Shown piece after piece: positions 7,920 to 18,860 of a stretch of DNA of 27,983 bases (position 1 is the stretch's first letter; each line of letters opens with the position of its first letter). The notes under the pieces were generated by a model. The model worked only from the letters and a program-made list of their open reading frames with translations. It ran no database searches and was not told the origin of the DNA. The translations under genes and the position numbers were made by a program. Origin of the DNA: Priapulus caudatus (lineage: Eukaryota; Priapulida; Priapulimorpha; Priapulimorphida; Priapulidae); contig NW_014577643.1 in the NCBI RefSeq assembly GCF_000485595.1, forward strand, positions 24,117 to 52,099, written 5' to 3'.

Positions 7920-8736
7920 GTAAATATGATACAGCATGTACCACTCAGTCCAGAAACACCACATTTTAGATTTACCTATTTTGGAAAATGACTGATTAAA
8001 TTTACTAATAAATTGAAATAATACTAAATATAGTAAAATTGCTATAATTATAAAAGCCAGTAATCAGATAATGTTATCAAGTTAGAAGATGTAGTTAAGC
8101 GATCTTTCAATATAGGTAAAATGAATGTGGTTATTGTGAAATGCCTTCATGTTAATTAATGAATGCATTATTTTGTCTAGATATTTTAGGTATTTGTTGA
8201 TATTTTCATTTGACTGAAATAAAATTGTTTCTGGAAGGTTTCACCGATCACAGTTGGGAGGGGCTGTGATTGAAATAAACGATATCAATTGTCTGTTTCA
8301 CTGAGAAGTGAAATACTATTGATATATGTTTTGCTCTCTACTGGTCAACCTATATGGTTTTTATTACACTTCAATTTTAATTACTGGTATATAAACTATA
8401 AAGTATAAATAATCGATAAACATAACAATGCAACGTATTATTATTGCAATAAAATTATTGCTGTTTTCTTGCTTTCTAAGATTTGCTTCTGCAGACGAGT
8501 AGGCGGGACAGACGTCCGAAATATGGTCAAGAACGTGATGATCAGGTACATTTTAATTGTGTTTGTCAGCATATTATATAAAATATCATTTATATCATTT
8601 ATCTTATATCATAAGTTCTGACCACATTGTGCCGCTCGAGGCCGCCCCGCGAGCCACTGGTACGTATTTTTCGTATGTCTCATTATCTCGAGATTTTGCG
8701 GTGATACTAAATAGCATGCACCTGAGACACAACAAG
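7920..8736 (+). other. AT-rich stretch with one possible micro-exon and a GC-rich patch
   Basis: Mostly AT-rich DNA without recognisable genes. A possible 17-codon exon lies at 8495-8545 (acceptor TTTGCTTCTGCAG, donor GTACAT) and would encode the basic peptide TSRRDRRPKYGQERDDQ in phase 0. At 8635-8652 a GC-rich patch matches 17 of 18 bases of 3759-3776, so it may be a stray fragment of the LTR-like sequence found there. Confidence 0.3.
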
Positions 8737-8799
8737 CTGACCAGAAAATAATCAAATTATAGTCTGTTATGAAAATGTTAGCTTAATTTTTTGTTCCAG

Positions 8800-8996
8800 A
8801 AAGAACGCCTTACATTGGACAGCCATGCAAGCAGCTGTGGAGCGTGACCAGGGAGGATGGGCACTCTCATGAGTGGTTTTCTGGCAAATTAAAAAAAGTT
8901 ACAAAAAGAACAATAGAAATCGAATGGCCAAACAAAAAACTGCAAAAATTTTCAAGGAAAATCATAAACGATGCAACAAACTTTAAACTTTTATAG
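8800..8996 (+). CDS. Terminal-exon-like ORF, 65-residue module, copy 2
   Basis: This exon is equivalent to 6948-7144: same acceptor, same phase, same length (197 nt), ending at TAG 8994-8996. By eye the two exons differ at 14 bases, about ten of them replacement changes (for example Phe to Cys in IGQPFKQLW, and SHEWFYGKI to SHEWFSGKL), and no indel or new stop appears. The open frame has survived the divergence. It could be the terminal exon of an adjacent or alternatively spliced transcript; the DUF4806-like exon and the micro-exon at 8495 lie upstream, but phases do not obviously connect. Confidence 0.42.
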
Positions 8997-9339
8997 CAAA
9001 TGTAGTGCATCATAATAATATAAGGTTTATTAGCTAATAAATGGGTAGAACACAAACCTAAAAATTGATTGAAATAGTTTTTATTGAACGTTAAGAATAT
9101 ATGATTGCACAATTAACTAACATTACATATACAGTATATAAAATACGTAGTATGAAGAGTCGATGATCACCATGATAATTGTCTATTCTTGATAGTAGAT
9201 ATAGTCGTATAAGTACACAAGCCCTCTGCTATTCACCACGAAATCAACACTCAACTACGCTCTATTTAACTACTCAAACTTTATAGCGCTGCTGGTCTTC
9301 ATTATCATATCATAAAATATGATAGTCTTTTATTTCCTC

Positions 9340-9545
9340 CCGCCAACAAGGGAGAGACCACAAAGCTAACCTCAGCAAACAGAAATATATACGCTTATAT
9401 ACAGAAAACAGAGCTATATACAGAAATAGAAACACTGACAGCAAACGCAGCCCTGATAACAAACACCTAATCATGAGCGCACGTCTTTATTGCGTTTATT
9501 GTACTTTTGTGCGTAGCTGCAGCCGTGCGCAATGTAGTCACGCGG
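9340..9545. mobile_element. Insertion specific to copy 2 of the duplicated unit
   Basis: Comparison with copy 1 shows that about 206 bp replace six or so bases between TTTATTTCCTC and GGTTTCC. The segment starts CCCGCC and ends CACGCGG, giving only a short CCGC/GCGG inverted end, and contains no coding sequence. It may be a small mobile element or a deletion polymorphism in copy 1; no target duplication is clear. Confidence 0.4.
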
Positions 9546-9761
9546 GGTTTCCAAGCAGCCGAAAGATCAGAGTGCAATATAGCTGAAGTTGGCACCATTA
9601 GAAAACGTGAGGGGAGCAGCCTTTGGCATGCTATAAGCACAGCTGATCAAAATGCGCCTACATAAAAGGGAACTAGTGACTAGTAAAACATTTTTATGGC
9701 AAAAATTGAATAGATTCTGCTGTTAATGAGATCTGCAAAACCAATAAACAAAGTTTGGCAA

Positions 9762-10641
9762 CATATAATATATATATAGATGAACTGGATATTACAACGA
9801 CAGCAAAGAGAAAGACACTGATGGCGAGGAGCTGTATGGGTGAATTAGAGTGGGATTCCGTAAATAGAAACTACCTAATACTATAAACTGTAATGTTTAT
9901 ATATAGGACGCGCTACAATATAATTAAACTGTCATAAAATTATGCAGCTATTAGTTATTAGACGCGATTTGTTCTCTGATTGCAATGCATGGCGTATACG
10001 CGCGCGCATATGGCGTTGAATAGTATTGAGTATGGCACGTTCTCCACATTTGTTCATGGTAACATTATGTATCAGTTAATCTATTCACCCTCCCCAAAGA
10101 TAATAGAAAGACCGGCAATAACCTTTTCTAGCGAATCAAATCGCTTGAAAATGACGTAACGGAAGGCTACAGTGTCCATTGTTATAAGAATAGGGGGTAC
10201 GGTAGAAATGGACAGAATGAAAATCAAACTGCATGCAGTGCCCCCCCTCCCCCTTCGCACACTCAGGATACATGTAGATTGAGCCCATGAGCGAGAGCGT
10301 CATCTGTCGTGGAGTTTGGATGAAAATATGTACTTTTAAGAAGCACTTGCACAATAGCTAATCAGTTATCCTTATTGCATTAATTAGCATTAACTCATCA
10401 TTTATAAAAGTAACGCATACGCATTTATAACATAACACTAACTACTTTCGTCAGATTAACAAATTATACATCGAGTAGCATAGCGTATACGTACACATAG
10501 GGTCGGATAGCAAAAGCAATGCACAGAGCACGTCGATGAACGTTTTCCCTCGTATTGTCATGCATATATAACGTATACGCGCAAAGCGCCTATACGCGTA
10601 TACACTCATATTGGGTGGGATAGCGAAAGCAATGCACAGAG
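9762..10641 (+). repeat. ~0.88-kb tandem duplication, unit A
   Basis: Unit A and unit B (10643-11510) are adjacent direct copies, alike from the AT-rich TATATAAT start, through a conserved block (AAGACACTGATGGCGAGGAG) to AGCAATGCACAGAG. Unit A has an extra ~105-bp block at about 10213-10317 containing a C-run (GTGCCCCCCCTCCCCC). A 21-bp strictly alternating purine/pyrimidine run lies at 9992-10012. No convincing gene is present; the short open frames are not alike between the units except around 9800-9860. Confidence 0.9.
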
Positions 10642-10642
10642 T

Positions 10643-11510
10643 TATATAATTATATATAATAGACAAACTAGAGATTACAGCGACAGCGCAGAGAAAGACA
10701 CTGATGGCGAGGAGCTGTATGGGTGAATTAGAGTGGGATTCCGTAAATAGCAACTGTACCTAATACAATTAAACTGTAATGTTTATATATAGGACGCACT
10801 ACAATATAATTGAACTTTCATAAAATTATGCAGCTATTAGTTATTAGACGTGATTTGTTCTCTGATTACAATGCATAGCGTATACGCACGCGCATATGGT
10901 GTTGAATAGTATTGATTATGGCATGTTCCCCACATTTGTTTATGGTAACATTATGTATCAGTTAATCTCCTCATCCTCCCCAAAGATAATAGAAAGAACG
11001 GCAATAACTTTTTCTAGCAAATCAAATCACTTGATAATGACGTCACGGAAGGCTACAGTGTCCATTGTTATAAGAATAGTGGGATACGGTAGAAATGGAC
11101 TGGATGAAAATATGTACTTTTAAGAAGCACTTGCACAATAGCTAATCGGTTATTATCCTTATTGCATTAATTAGCATTAACTCATCATTTATAAAAGTAA
11201 CGCATACGCATTTATAACATAACTACTTTCGTCAGATTAACAAATTATACATCGAGTAGCATAGTATATACGTACACATAGGGTCGGATAGCGAAAGCAA
11301 TGCACAGAGTCGTGTCTATAGAGCAGGGTGAGTAGGAGGGCTTGCTTGCTCACATGTTTAGTTATAAACTTTGAAAACCCACGATATACAAGCAACAGAA
11401 CGTCGATGAACAGTTTTCCCTCGTATTGTAATGCATATAGCGTATAAGCGCAAAGTGCATATACGTGTATACACTCATATTGGGTCAGATAGCGAAAGCA
11501 ATGCACAGAG
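10643..11510 (+). repeat. ~0.88-kb tandem duplication, unit B
   Basis: This is the second copy of the preceding unit. It has an additional ~85-bp block after 11310 (GTCGTGTCTATAGAGCAGGG onward), the first 25 bp of which recur just after the unit at 11511-11535. The phrase GCGAAAGCAATGCACAGAG thus occurs near 10641, 11312 and 11510, showing that short internal repeats may have driven the unequal exchange. The alternating purine/pyrimidine run is retained at 10878-10898 with one transition. Confidence 0.9.
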
Positions 11511-11547
11511 TCGTGTCTATAGAGCAGGGTGAGTATTGACATTTCAG

Positions 11548-11647
11548 GACAAAATAACTACATTCAAGGACAACCAGACAGCTCTCATATCCGCCCTGCG
11601 AGCAGAGAAGGCAGCCATCGAGCTGCTCTTGGCCACCAACCCCTTCG
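11548..11647 (+). CDS. Isolated exon-like block with coiled-coil character
   Basis: The acceptor TTGACATTTCAG ends at 11547 and a donor (TTCG|GTAAAG) follows 11647. The 33 codons plus one base encode a segment ending ALRAEKAAIELLLATNPF, an amphipathic helix with heptad-like Leu/Ile/Ala spacing. The block is GC-richer than its flanks, as expected for an exon. It could belong to the same locus as the DUF4806-like exon, where similar helices occur, but no joining partner in phase was identified. Confidence 0.4.
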
Positions 11648-12388
11648 GTAAAGCTGCCAGAATGGGAGAGTGCGTGTGCGAGAGAAGATGACAGCAAAAG
11701 GAGAGAGTGGGCGTAGTAGAAATAGAGACAGATAGCAATGGGAGAGAGAGAGGTAGAGATGGGGAGAGTCGGAGAGTGTGAGAGGAAGAGAGAATGAGAG
11801 GAGAAGCAGAGAGAATATATGCAGTACACAAAACGATGCAGTACTTTCATTTTTATCACAAATAAATCTGTGATACAAGGGCCTCTACAAATCACACGTA
11901 ATTGAAGTTGATATTCATACCGAAGAAAATAGGCATAAACCAGGCGTTGCGCGGAACGACTTGCTCCATCCTCGACGAACCTTTGCCATTATTTCGCCTC
12001 CTATGCTTCCTCAGATGGGTGCCATGCAAAGGTCGACTGTTACGTTTCAGGACCACAAACCACTTCCAGTCACCTTGGTGTCTCTTCGCATTTTGCCTTT
12101 AATCCGTGGCCACTTACAGGCGTAATAAACGGAGTAGTACGAATGGTTGTTCTCGAAACTAATTAATTAAAAAGATATTAATTAACGACATACTTACATA
12201 TACACGATTCAGTTAATTACTTATGTCCCAACATGTTTGAGAGCGGACTCGAAACCAACTGTTGGCTTAGGCTGATTGACAGCTTACTGTACTAACTCTA
12301 CTAAGTTATACTGTACTAATATTTCAGCACCGGCTAAGATGACGGCAACGGCGTTCCAGGAACCAACAACAGAGGTCTACAGGCACTA
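11648..12388. other. Non-coding stretch with GA-rich tract
   Basis: A GA-rich imperfect tract occupies about 11665-11818 (GAGAGAGAG, AGAGGAAGAGAG); the minus-strand open frames over it are pyrimidine shadows. A poor open frame at 11902-12102 has no recognisable domain. AT-rich DNA with AATTAATTAA follows to 12240. An ATG at 12340 (ATGACGGCAACGGCG) opens a frame that runs into the minisatellite and stops at its first CCTAGG unit. Confidence 0.5.
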
Positions 12389-13066
12389 CAGTGCCAAGAT
12401 CGCCTACACCGCCAAGGTCGCCTACACCACCGACGTCGCCTACACCGCCGAGATCGCCTACACCACCAAGGTCGCCTACACTGCCAAGGTCGCCTACACC
12501 GCCAAGGTCGCCTACACTGCCAAGGTCGCCTACACCACCTAGGTCGCCTACACTGCCAAGGTCGCCTACACCACCAAGGTCGCCTACACTGCCAAGGTCG
12601 CCTACACCGCCAAGGTCGCCTACACTGCCAAGGTCGCCTACACCACCTAGGTCGCCTACACTGCCAAGGTCGCCTACACCACCAAGGTCGCCTACACTGC
12701 CAAGGTCGCCTACACCGCCAAGGTCGCCTACACTGCCAAGGTCGCCTACACCACCTAGGTCGCCTACACTGCCAAGGTCGCCTACACCACAAAGGGCGCC
12801 TACACTGCCAAGGTCGCCTACACCGCCAAGGTCGCCTACACTGCCAAGGTCGCCTACACCACCTAGGTCGCCTACACTGCCAAGGTCGCCTACACCACCA
12901 AGGTCGCCTACACTGCCAAGGTCGCCTACACCGCCAAGGTCGCCTACACTGCCAAGGTCGCCTACACCGCCGAGGTTGCCTACACTGCCAAGGTCGCCTA
13001 CACCACCAAGGTCGCCTACACTGCCAAGGTCGCCTACACCGCCAAGGTCGCCTACACTGACAAGGT
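12389..13066. repeat. 18-bp minisatellite with 108-bp higher-order repeat
   Basis: About 38 units of an 18-bp sequence (GTCGCCTACACYRCCAAG) are arrayed head to tail up to the assembly gap. A variant unit with CCTAGG instead of CCAAGG recurs at 12538, 12646, 12754 and 12862, exactly 108 bp apart, so six 18-bp units form a higher-order repeat. One unit (about 12790) reads CACAAAGGGCGCC, and at 12970 the expected variant is replaced by CCGAGGTTGCC. Because 18 is a multiple of three, long open frames exist on both strands (Pro-Arg-Ser-Pro-Thr-Pro/Leu on +, Gly-Asp-Leu-Gly-Ser/Gly-Val on -). No start context, splice signal or non-repeat domain supports translation. Confidence 0.95.
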
Positions 13067-13076
13067 NNNNNNNNNN
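13067..13076. other. Assembly gap (10 N)
   Basis: Ten Ns interrupt the right edge of the 18-bp array. Array length is therefore unknown, and a collapse of the repeat at this point is likely. Confidence 0.99.
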
Positions 13077-13079
13077 ACA

Positions 13080-15070
13080 AAACACCAGTGCGGTGGCGGA
13101 ATGGCAGCACGCAACATTGCAGAAAGCCTGGACGCGACTCAAAAGACTTGCATATCTAGTGAACCAGTGCTTGAAGTTTTTATTGACCCAAGCAGACACA
13201 TCAAGATGTCAACAGATGCCTTCACGAGTCAGGTTTAGCGGGCTGTATATTGCTACCGCTTTATGATGTGTGAATGGTGTCCTGCTAGGCATTATGCCTT
13301 TGAGAAGAGCCATGACGCGAGACCGAAAACCCGCTTTACGCTCAGATCGAAGAAGGCAGACTCTTGAGTATTGTATTCGGGTGGTGAGCGTTTCACCAGT
13401 ATATTTGATGCGACAGAGCTTTCATCGCAGAGACCGACCATAAACCGCTTGTTTATCTTCGCAAAATCACTTGCTGATTGTCCGCCTGAGAAATTCCAGC
13501 GACTGAAATGCGACTACAGAAGGTCATGACCGAAAATCACGCCACACACCAGGGAAACACATGTACGCCAGCAGAGTTACATTGTCACGGCATACATGAA
13601 GCACACAGAACAACAGAGTGACATTGCAACATGGCAGGTGCAAGGCGTATCATTGATGGCCAGTCAAGATCAACAACCGAGTGTGTCGGAGTCACGCAGG
13701 AAGAAATCCAGCGCATGAAACGCCAGAAAGATGCAGCATCTACAGCTGCTGATGCCGTCACTATATTGAGGATAGCCAAACGCACAGAGTGACTTGTCCA
13801 AGTCAAATTCTGGAATACTGGAACTATAGAGATGAACTGTCGGTGATTGCGGGACGGGCATTATTTTCAAAGGAAGTCGAATTTAATTCCCAAAAACCTC
13901 AGAATGTGAAATGCCTGAAAAAGGATTCCATTGTTGCGACACCTCGGGATCGAGAAGTGTCGAAAACGTGCGACGCGAAGTCCATTTTGGCCAATGCCAT
14001 GAACTCCGACATCGCCAATTGTGCGTCAAAGATTGTGAACATGCTCTCACACATCGAAGACTCAACAACTGCAGCCATTAGATCCCTCATCGCATGCTAG
14101 TCGACCATGCGCGAGGAAAGTGCGCAATCGGACTTGTTTCATTACAGTGGTCAAGACTATCTGCTAGTAGTTGACGCGTTATTCAAATTATCAGAAGCCG
14201 CTTGTGGTTGTCAAACCAAACTAGCAGATCTGTGATTAACTCACTGAAAGTCTACATTTGCCAGACATGGGTACAAGAGCAAGTGTTCGGAGACAACGAC
14301 CCATGTTATCGACAGCGCAGAATTCAAACAGTTTTCGAAAAGACTCGGGTTTCAGACATTACTACCTGCAAGTCCAAAAAGATACCCAAGTCCAACGGAC
14401 TAGCCGAACGCCACTGCTACAGACAGTTGAAAAAACATCTATTCGTAATATCCAAGGAAAGCGTCGCGAAGCATCCTCAGTTAGCGACTACTTGCTTTAT
14501 CGAAGTACACCGATGTTGGAGAATGGCGATTCCCAGCACAGCATGTTGATGGCTAGAAGATTCGCAAAACCTGCCCCATTCGCTACAAACCTACTGGAAA
14601 CAAACACCACGACAGAGAGTCGGCCAAGAAGAAAGTGTTGTCGCCCAAAATAACAGAAAACACTATGTTCATTGGACCGTGCGAACTAAGCAGCTTCCTG
14701 CTCTTGCACCCGGCTCCGTGTGAGCCGACGATGGCGAAAAATCTGGCGCGAAAAAGGGTAGTGATCAGCAGGAAGTCCAAACAGGTCGTTATGATTCAGA
14801 CAGACAGAGCGTCGAAAATTTGCAGGAAAACGTATCGCGCATTGCTGCAAGACCAACGAGCCACTGCAAAGACCAGAGGTGGAGATGTCAACCCAGGAGC
14901 TCGCAGAGGGAGACAAGCTCAGCAGCAGTCGGTATCAAGGGAATGCGTCTAACACCCAATACTGTTCTGTGACAGGCCAGCCTACTGTATCACCAGAATA
15001 CGGGTCGAAGATAAAAAGGCGACAACAATATGATTGCAAGCATGAACAGTCATATAATTTCAAGTTGAAA
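13080..15070 (+). pseudogene. Decayed Ty3/gypsy pol segment: RNase H to integrase C-terminus
   Basis: Scattered over three frames are, in order: a WQHATLQKAWTRLKRL segment and HIKMSTDA (entry into RNase H), a LADCPPEKFQRL-like patch near 13470, YWNYRDELSVIAG (13813-13851, the linker before integrase), DLFHYSGQDYLLVVDALFKL (14131-14190, first catalytic Asp), then SAEFKQF and KSNGLAERH (14387-14412, region of the catalytic Glu). The C-terminal region after 14600 keeps KVVISRKS-like and DVQTDR-like patches of the gypsy tail. Each motif is typical of Ty3/gypsy pol. Many stops and frameshifts make it a dead copy. No gag or RT accompanies it, since the left edge meets the minisatellite and gap. Confidence 0.82.
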
Positions 15071-16639
15071 TAGTCAGCAAATTTTAGTTAATGCAAGTTC
15101 GTTTTCTGGTGGACAGCTGAAATTTTCAAGTTATTCAGTGCACAGCCTGAGAGAATTCAGTGTTTTAATTTCTATACACTAAATTTAGCTTCATCAGGCA
15201 GATGAATATTATACGTGAAAAGTTGAGCTAATGGCCAGGATCACTTCTTAATATAAGAACGGTATCTGAGGACAGTCAGAAAGAATTGTAAAAGACGTTG
15301 AATGAAATTGCGGACCACTGCCTGAAGCATTAGTCTGGGAAAAGCTGCATCTGATATGGAAAGTACGCGTGTAACACAAGCAAAATGCTATACCAACACC
15401 AGATTTGCTTCATAAAATTAGCGTTATGCGTAATCTCTTATTTTACAAATACAGTGACAGTTTAAGCCACAGGAAGGGAGCATGTAAATGATATGAACAA
15501 GTTAACATAATGCACTGCTCCCTACATATTGAACTGTACTATTTTTAATTAGGACCGCCCCCCTATACCATGCTTGCGCCCCACAACACATGCCGCAGTC
15601 GTCTAGTGCTCAGCAGTGCTTTGCCATATTGCTACACATTTGGTATCGTCAGAATACACGTGATATGTTTGAACCTGTAGTCACTTGTTAGTTGATGCTC
15701 AACAGACAGACATAACATCACAATGGACTCTCTACCAGTTTTGATTCACTTTGTTCCAATAAAATGTGTATGGTCATGTGCGTAGCTCACATTTACTGCA
15801 TTCATCAAGCGTCCGGATGAGTGGCGTTGAACATGCTACTAAAAATAGGGTAGCACTTAACAGATGTCCTGTTACCACTAACAATATTATTATCCCTTTT
15901 CATATAAAAGTCAGCTGAAAAACTTTTGCAAAATTGGACACACTAGTGGGGAGAAGTATAGTCAATTTAATCATTTCCCAACTATATATCTCTTTAAGCT
16001 TAACAGATGAAATACTTTTAATGCCATTACTAGTACCAGGCATTCCATGAGAATCAGATATATTAAATCAAAATTAAAAGTAATGAAACATTTTAATACT
16101 TGTGTCAGAAATGCAGTTCAGTTGCTCAAGGTTACCCAGCTAAGAGGTGAGGACTAATCTTCACAGAATGTTAACAGGAAAACAAATTCCTCCACAAGAA
16201 CGCATGGAAAGATAATTGCTATTAGCATCGCTGCCATGCGCAACCAGGTCTGCTGTTTGCAATGGATACTGGCAAATGCTTTTTCTGAACACGGCAGCAT
16301 TTATGATATATCTCTTTGTGTGGTAAGTAAATCTAAATTATTCAGTTTTGATCTACACAGTTGCGGCCAACGCATTGCATCCATGTAACTATATTAGTGC
16401 ACGGAAACATGATTATAGTTGCATATTACATATCACGTAGTTCCATTTGATAATTATGTATAGCCAGTGAACTCTAAACGCATGACATTAGTTGTCGCAA
16501 AGCATAACTTTTCTATTAGCATTTCAGGGATAGTAACTCTAATGCTGAATACATGCTAACAAGAGTGCAGGAGCCTAGTGGGGAGCTGAATTATCACTTT
16601 GTTCTACTAGCGTGCAGGTACAAATTCATGAAACTAGAC
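15071..16639. other. No recognisable gene
   Basis: About 1.6 kb of AT-rich DNA with no believable exon, RNA gene or terminal-repeat structure that I can see. It could include the 3' LTR of the preceding gypsy relic, but no LTR partner was recognised. Confidence 0.5.
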
Positions 16640-17620
16640 ACTGTCTGCAGCCGATCCGCGCGAATCGTGCAAACGCGCCTGGCGGCATTCTAACACGAAC
16701 TCGCTACCCCCATTCCATCACCGTCAACGGCCGTTTACATATATAAGCGCCAAGCAGCAAGTTCGACTGACGTTGAGCAGTTCTGGGCGATTGGACGACG
16801 GATTCACTACCCATGTAGCCTGACAGTTCTTGAAAAGGCTCATATAACTTTTTTGGCGACTCGCCGCGCCTCTGGTTATGCCTGTAAAAAACGGGATTTG
16901 CACTTTCTTCTTGTTTGCTTCTCTGTGATGAGTGTCAGTACATATAGGCGTGCGATAGCACGGCGCGCAACGAACGCCGAGGCTATAGGCCATAGTAGAC
17001 TGGTACACCGCTTCGCCACCTTTACTCCGAGCATATCGCTACACTTCACGTAGTGTTAGCGCTGTGGAACTGTCGACCAGGTACCAGTCTATATGCAATG
17101 GATTGATAGCTGGCCGTCTATGCTTATAAGGTCGTATAACATTGGAAAAGTTTCTTATTGTTCGCTCGTTTTATTCGTTAAATAATGTACGAGCCGCAAC
17201 TAAAAAATTTTTCATGCGAAGTCATCGAATTAAAAGCGAAAGGCTGAATTTGTTATGGCGCCAGGACTAACGACTAATAAATAAGTATGCTAACAAGCGT
17301 AGATGCAGCTTTACAAATTTGTTACATACGGCCGGCTTTGGTCGGTATAGCCGTGTTAGGTCGAATCTATTGATTCTTGCGCAGTGCAGCCTTGATCTTG
17401 CAGTCATACACTGATTATTACAGTCTTGTATCGGGTTATTTACATATTACATCATAGTGACGGGAGTTGTACTTCCAAGTATTGCTAGTGCTACGGCCAG
17501 TTGCTGTTATACTGATCCATAGACTGATAGCTAAGGTTAGTAAGTGTACTGGCACTCGTAAATTAACCCACTAATTCATATTAATGCGCTCATGTAATAC
17601 AGAAATGAATAAACCCTGAA
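16640..17620 (+). promoter_or_regulatory. Possible LTR/promoter region of the second gypsy relic
   Basis: GC-richer DNA from 16650 leads to a TATA-like ACATATATAAGCGCC (about 16737), followed 30-50 bp later by GTTGAGCAGTTCTGG, a plausible initiation region. An 11-bp inverted repeat (TAGACTGGTAC at 16996, GTACCAGTCTA at 17081) lies downstream and an AATAAACCC poly(A)-like signal at about 17608. This order, TATA then a leader then a poly(A) signal about 0.9 kb on, could be an LTR placed upstream of the gag-pol relic beginning near 18230. Boundaries, target duplication and a matching second LTR are missing, so the call is tentative. Confidence 0.28.
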
Positions 17621-18229
17621 TGTTCCAATTATATTTAATATACAGGTCTATTTTTACGGCCTATAGCTTAGAGTCCGAACATATAGATACGATGTATTGC
17701 AGATGTATGTGTTTGCTCGCGCGTTTCGCTGCATGTATTGCTTACGTGTTCTGGGTTAGCTTAGTCACTCGATGGGCTAATCGAGGGCTGGGAGCGAGTC
17801 CCAGTCTATTATAGCCTTGTCCTTGCAGCCATTTCCATTACTGGCCCAAGGTTCGCTAACGCTGAGAAGTTGCGTACGATCTTTTCTCGTGATTTCGCGT
17901 CACACAGCTCGGTTACGAAGAGAGACGATTATGTTTTTATAACAACGCTGAAACCACTGTTCAGCGTCCAAAATGTCTACCCTCTGTGTCCCGCCTAATA
18001 CAATTGCGCGACTCTTCCCTGCGCCAGCTATGGATCGTGCGCCGGCCAATGCATTCGGCCGCACGGATCCAGAGCCTGCCAAGCGCTTGCAACTGACGTT
18101 CCGCGTGTCATGTATGGGTTTACACAGTACCAGCCAGGTGCTGCCCTCTATGTTATGAATTAAATACAGGCCTTTCTATCATGGCCGGTTACATAACCAA
18201 GCCATTGCTACACATATTATATCGTGTCA

Positions 18230-18860
18230 GAACGGACGAATCCTGCTGCTAAATAGGTTATGCCGCAATGTCTTTAAACCACCTCCAGAGCTAGACTTAG
18301 GGTCGCAAGAAATTTCAGCAGAAGCATGCGAGAGAGCCTCGATGAACAGGCATTTGACCTGTTTAGCATAGCATCTGACAAGATCGAGGTAAAGCCATCG
18401 AAGGTACAAGTGCGGCCACATTGCTAGCCACCATTGCGTCAAGATGTCAGACGAGTTACAAACACCTTGAAGTGACAGAGGCTGAAAGAAAAGACCTCAG
18501 TGTCATCAAAGAACTCTTCCGCAGGGGGCCTATTGTGAGCGCAAGAATAACATCACTTTATCTACGTACATGTAGTCATTCACCCGAAATCAGGCAAAAG
18601 GGGAAAGCCTAGATACGTATGTAACTGAATTGAAAAACCAGCTAAGCATTGCGAGCTTTGGAAGCCTCCTAGATAGTCTTATCAGAGACAGGATAGCTCC
18701 GTTGCGATATACTAAATGAAGGCAGTACGCGCTCTCTGTTGCGTGAGTCAGAATTGACTTTAGGCTTAAAGCTGATAGACTATGCCGCTGCACATGAATG
18801 TTAGTGAGGCCACAAAATAGGTCATTGAATGCCCGGGAACCAGCAGTGAAGCCAGTTCAC
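18230..18860 (+). pseudogene. Decayed Ty3/gypsy gag
   Basis: Across shifting frames the sequence contains YVTELKNQLSIASFGSLLDS and LIRDRIA (about 18615-18697), then LRESELTLGLKLIDYAA-like residues (18737-18795). This is the retrotransposon gag pattern (Y...L..L...C.FG...D.LIRDRIV......lRe.LL....LTL..A). Upstream, 18306-18520 holds further weakly gag-like codons. Stops and shifts occur about every 30 codons. The zinc knuckle and protease expected at 18860-19540 are too decayed for me to place. Gag proteins assemble the cytoplasmic particle in which reverse transcription occurs; this copy is dead. Confidence 0.68.

Larger units (their letters stand above)
8737..9635 (+). repeat. Duplicated 0.7-kb unit, copy 2 (with insertion)
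   Basis: This copy matches 6885-7579 from CTGACCAGAAAATAATCAAA to GCATGCTATA in the same order and orientation, with scattered substitutions and small indels. It is longer because about 206 bp at 9340-9545 are absent from copy 1. The spacing between copy starts is about 1.85 kb. The DUF4806-like exon lies between the two copies and is not duplicated. Confidence 0.9.

Noticed and set aside
11485-11895. Overlapping minus-strand open frames of 95-136 codons
   Set aside because: They are antisense to a GA-rich tract and the 11548-11647 exon-like block; pyrimidine-driven low complexity.
12389-13066. CRISPR array
   Set aside because: Units are contiguous 18-bp repeats without unique spacers, and the genome is eukaryotic.
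12324-13266. Three ~260-290-codon open frames on both strands as repeat-protein genes
   Set aside because: They are explained by an 18-bp stop-free repeat; no non-repeat domain, start context or splice signals. Noted as a finding, not annotated as CDS.
16724-17053. Small open frames on both strands around the TATA-like region
   Set aside because: No recognisable domain, no splice signals, and overlapping on opposite strands; more likely non-coding LTR/promoter DNA.
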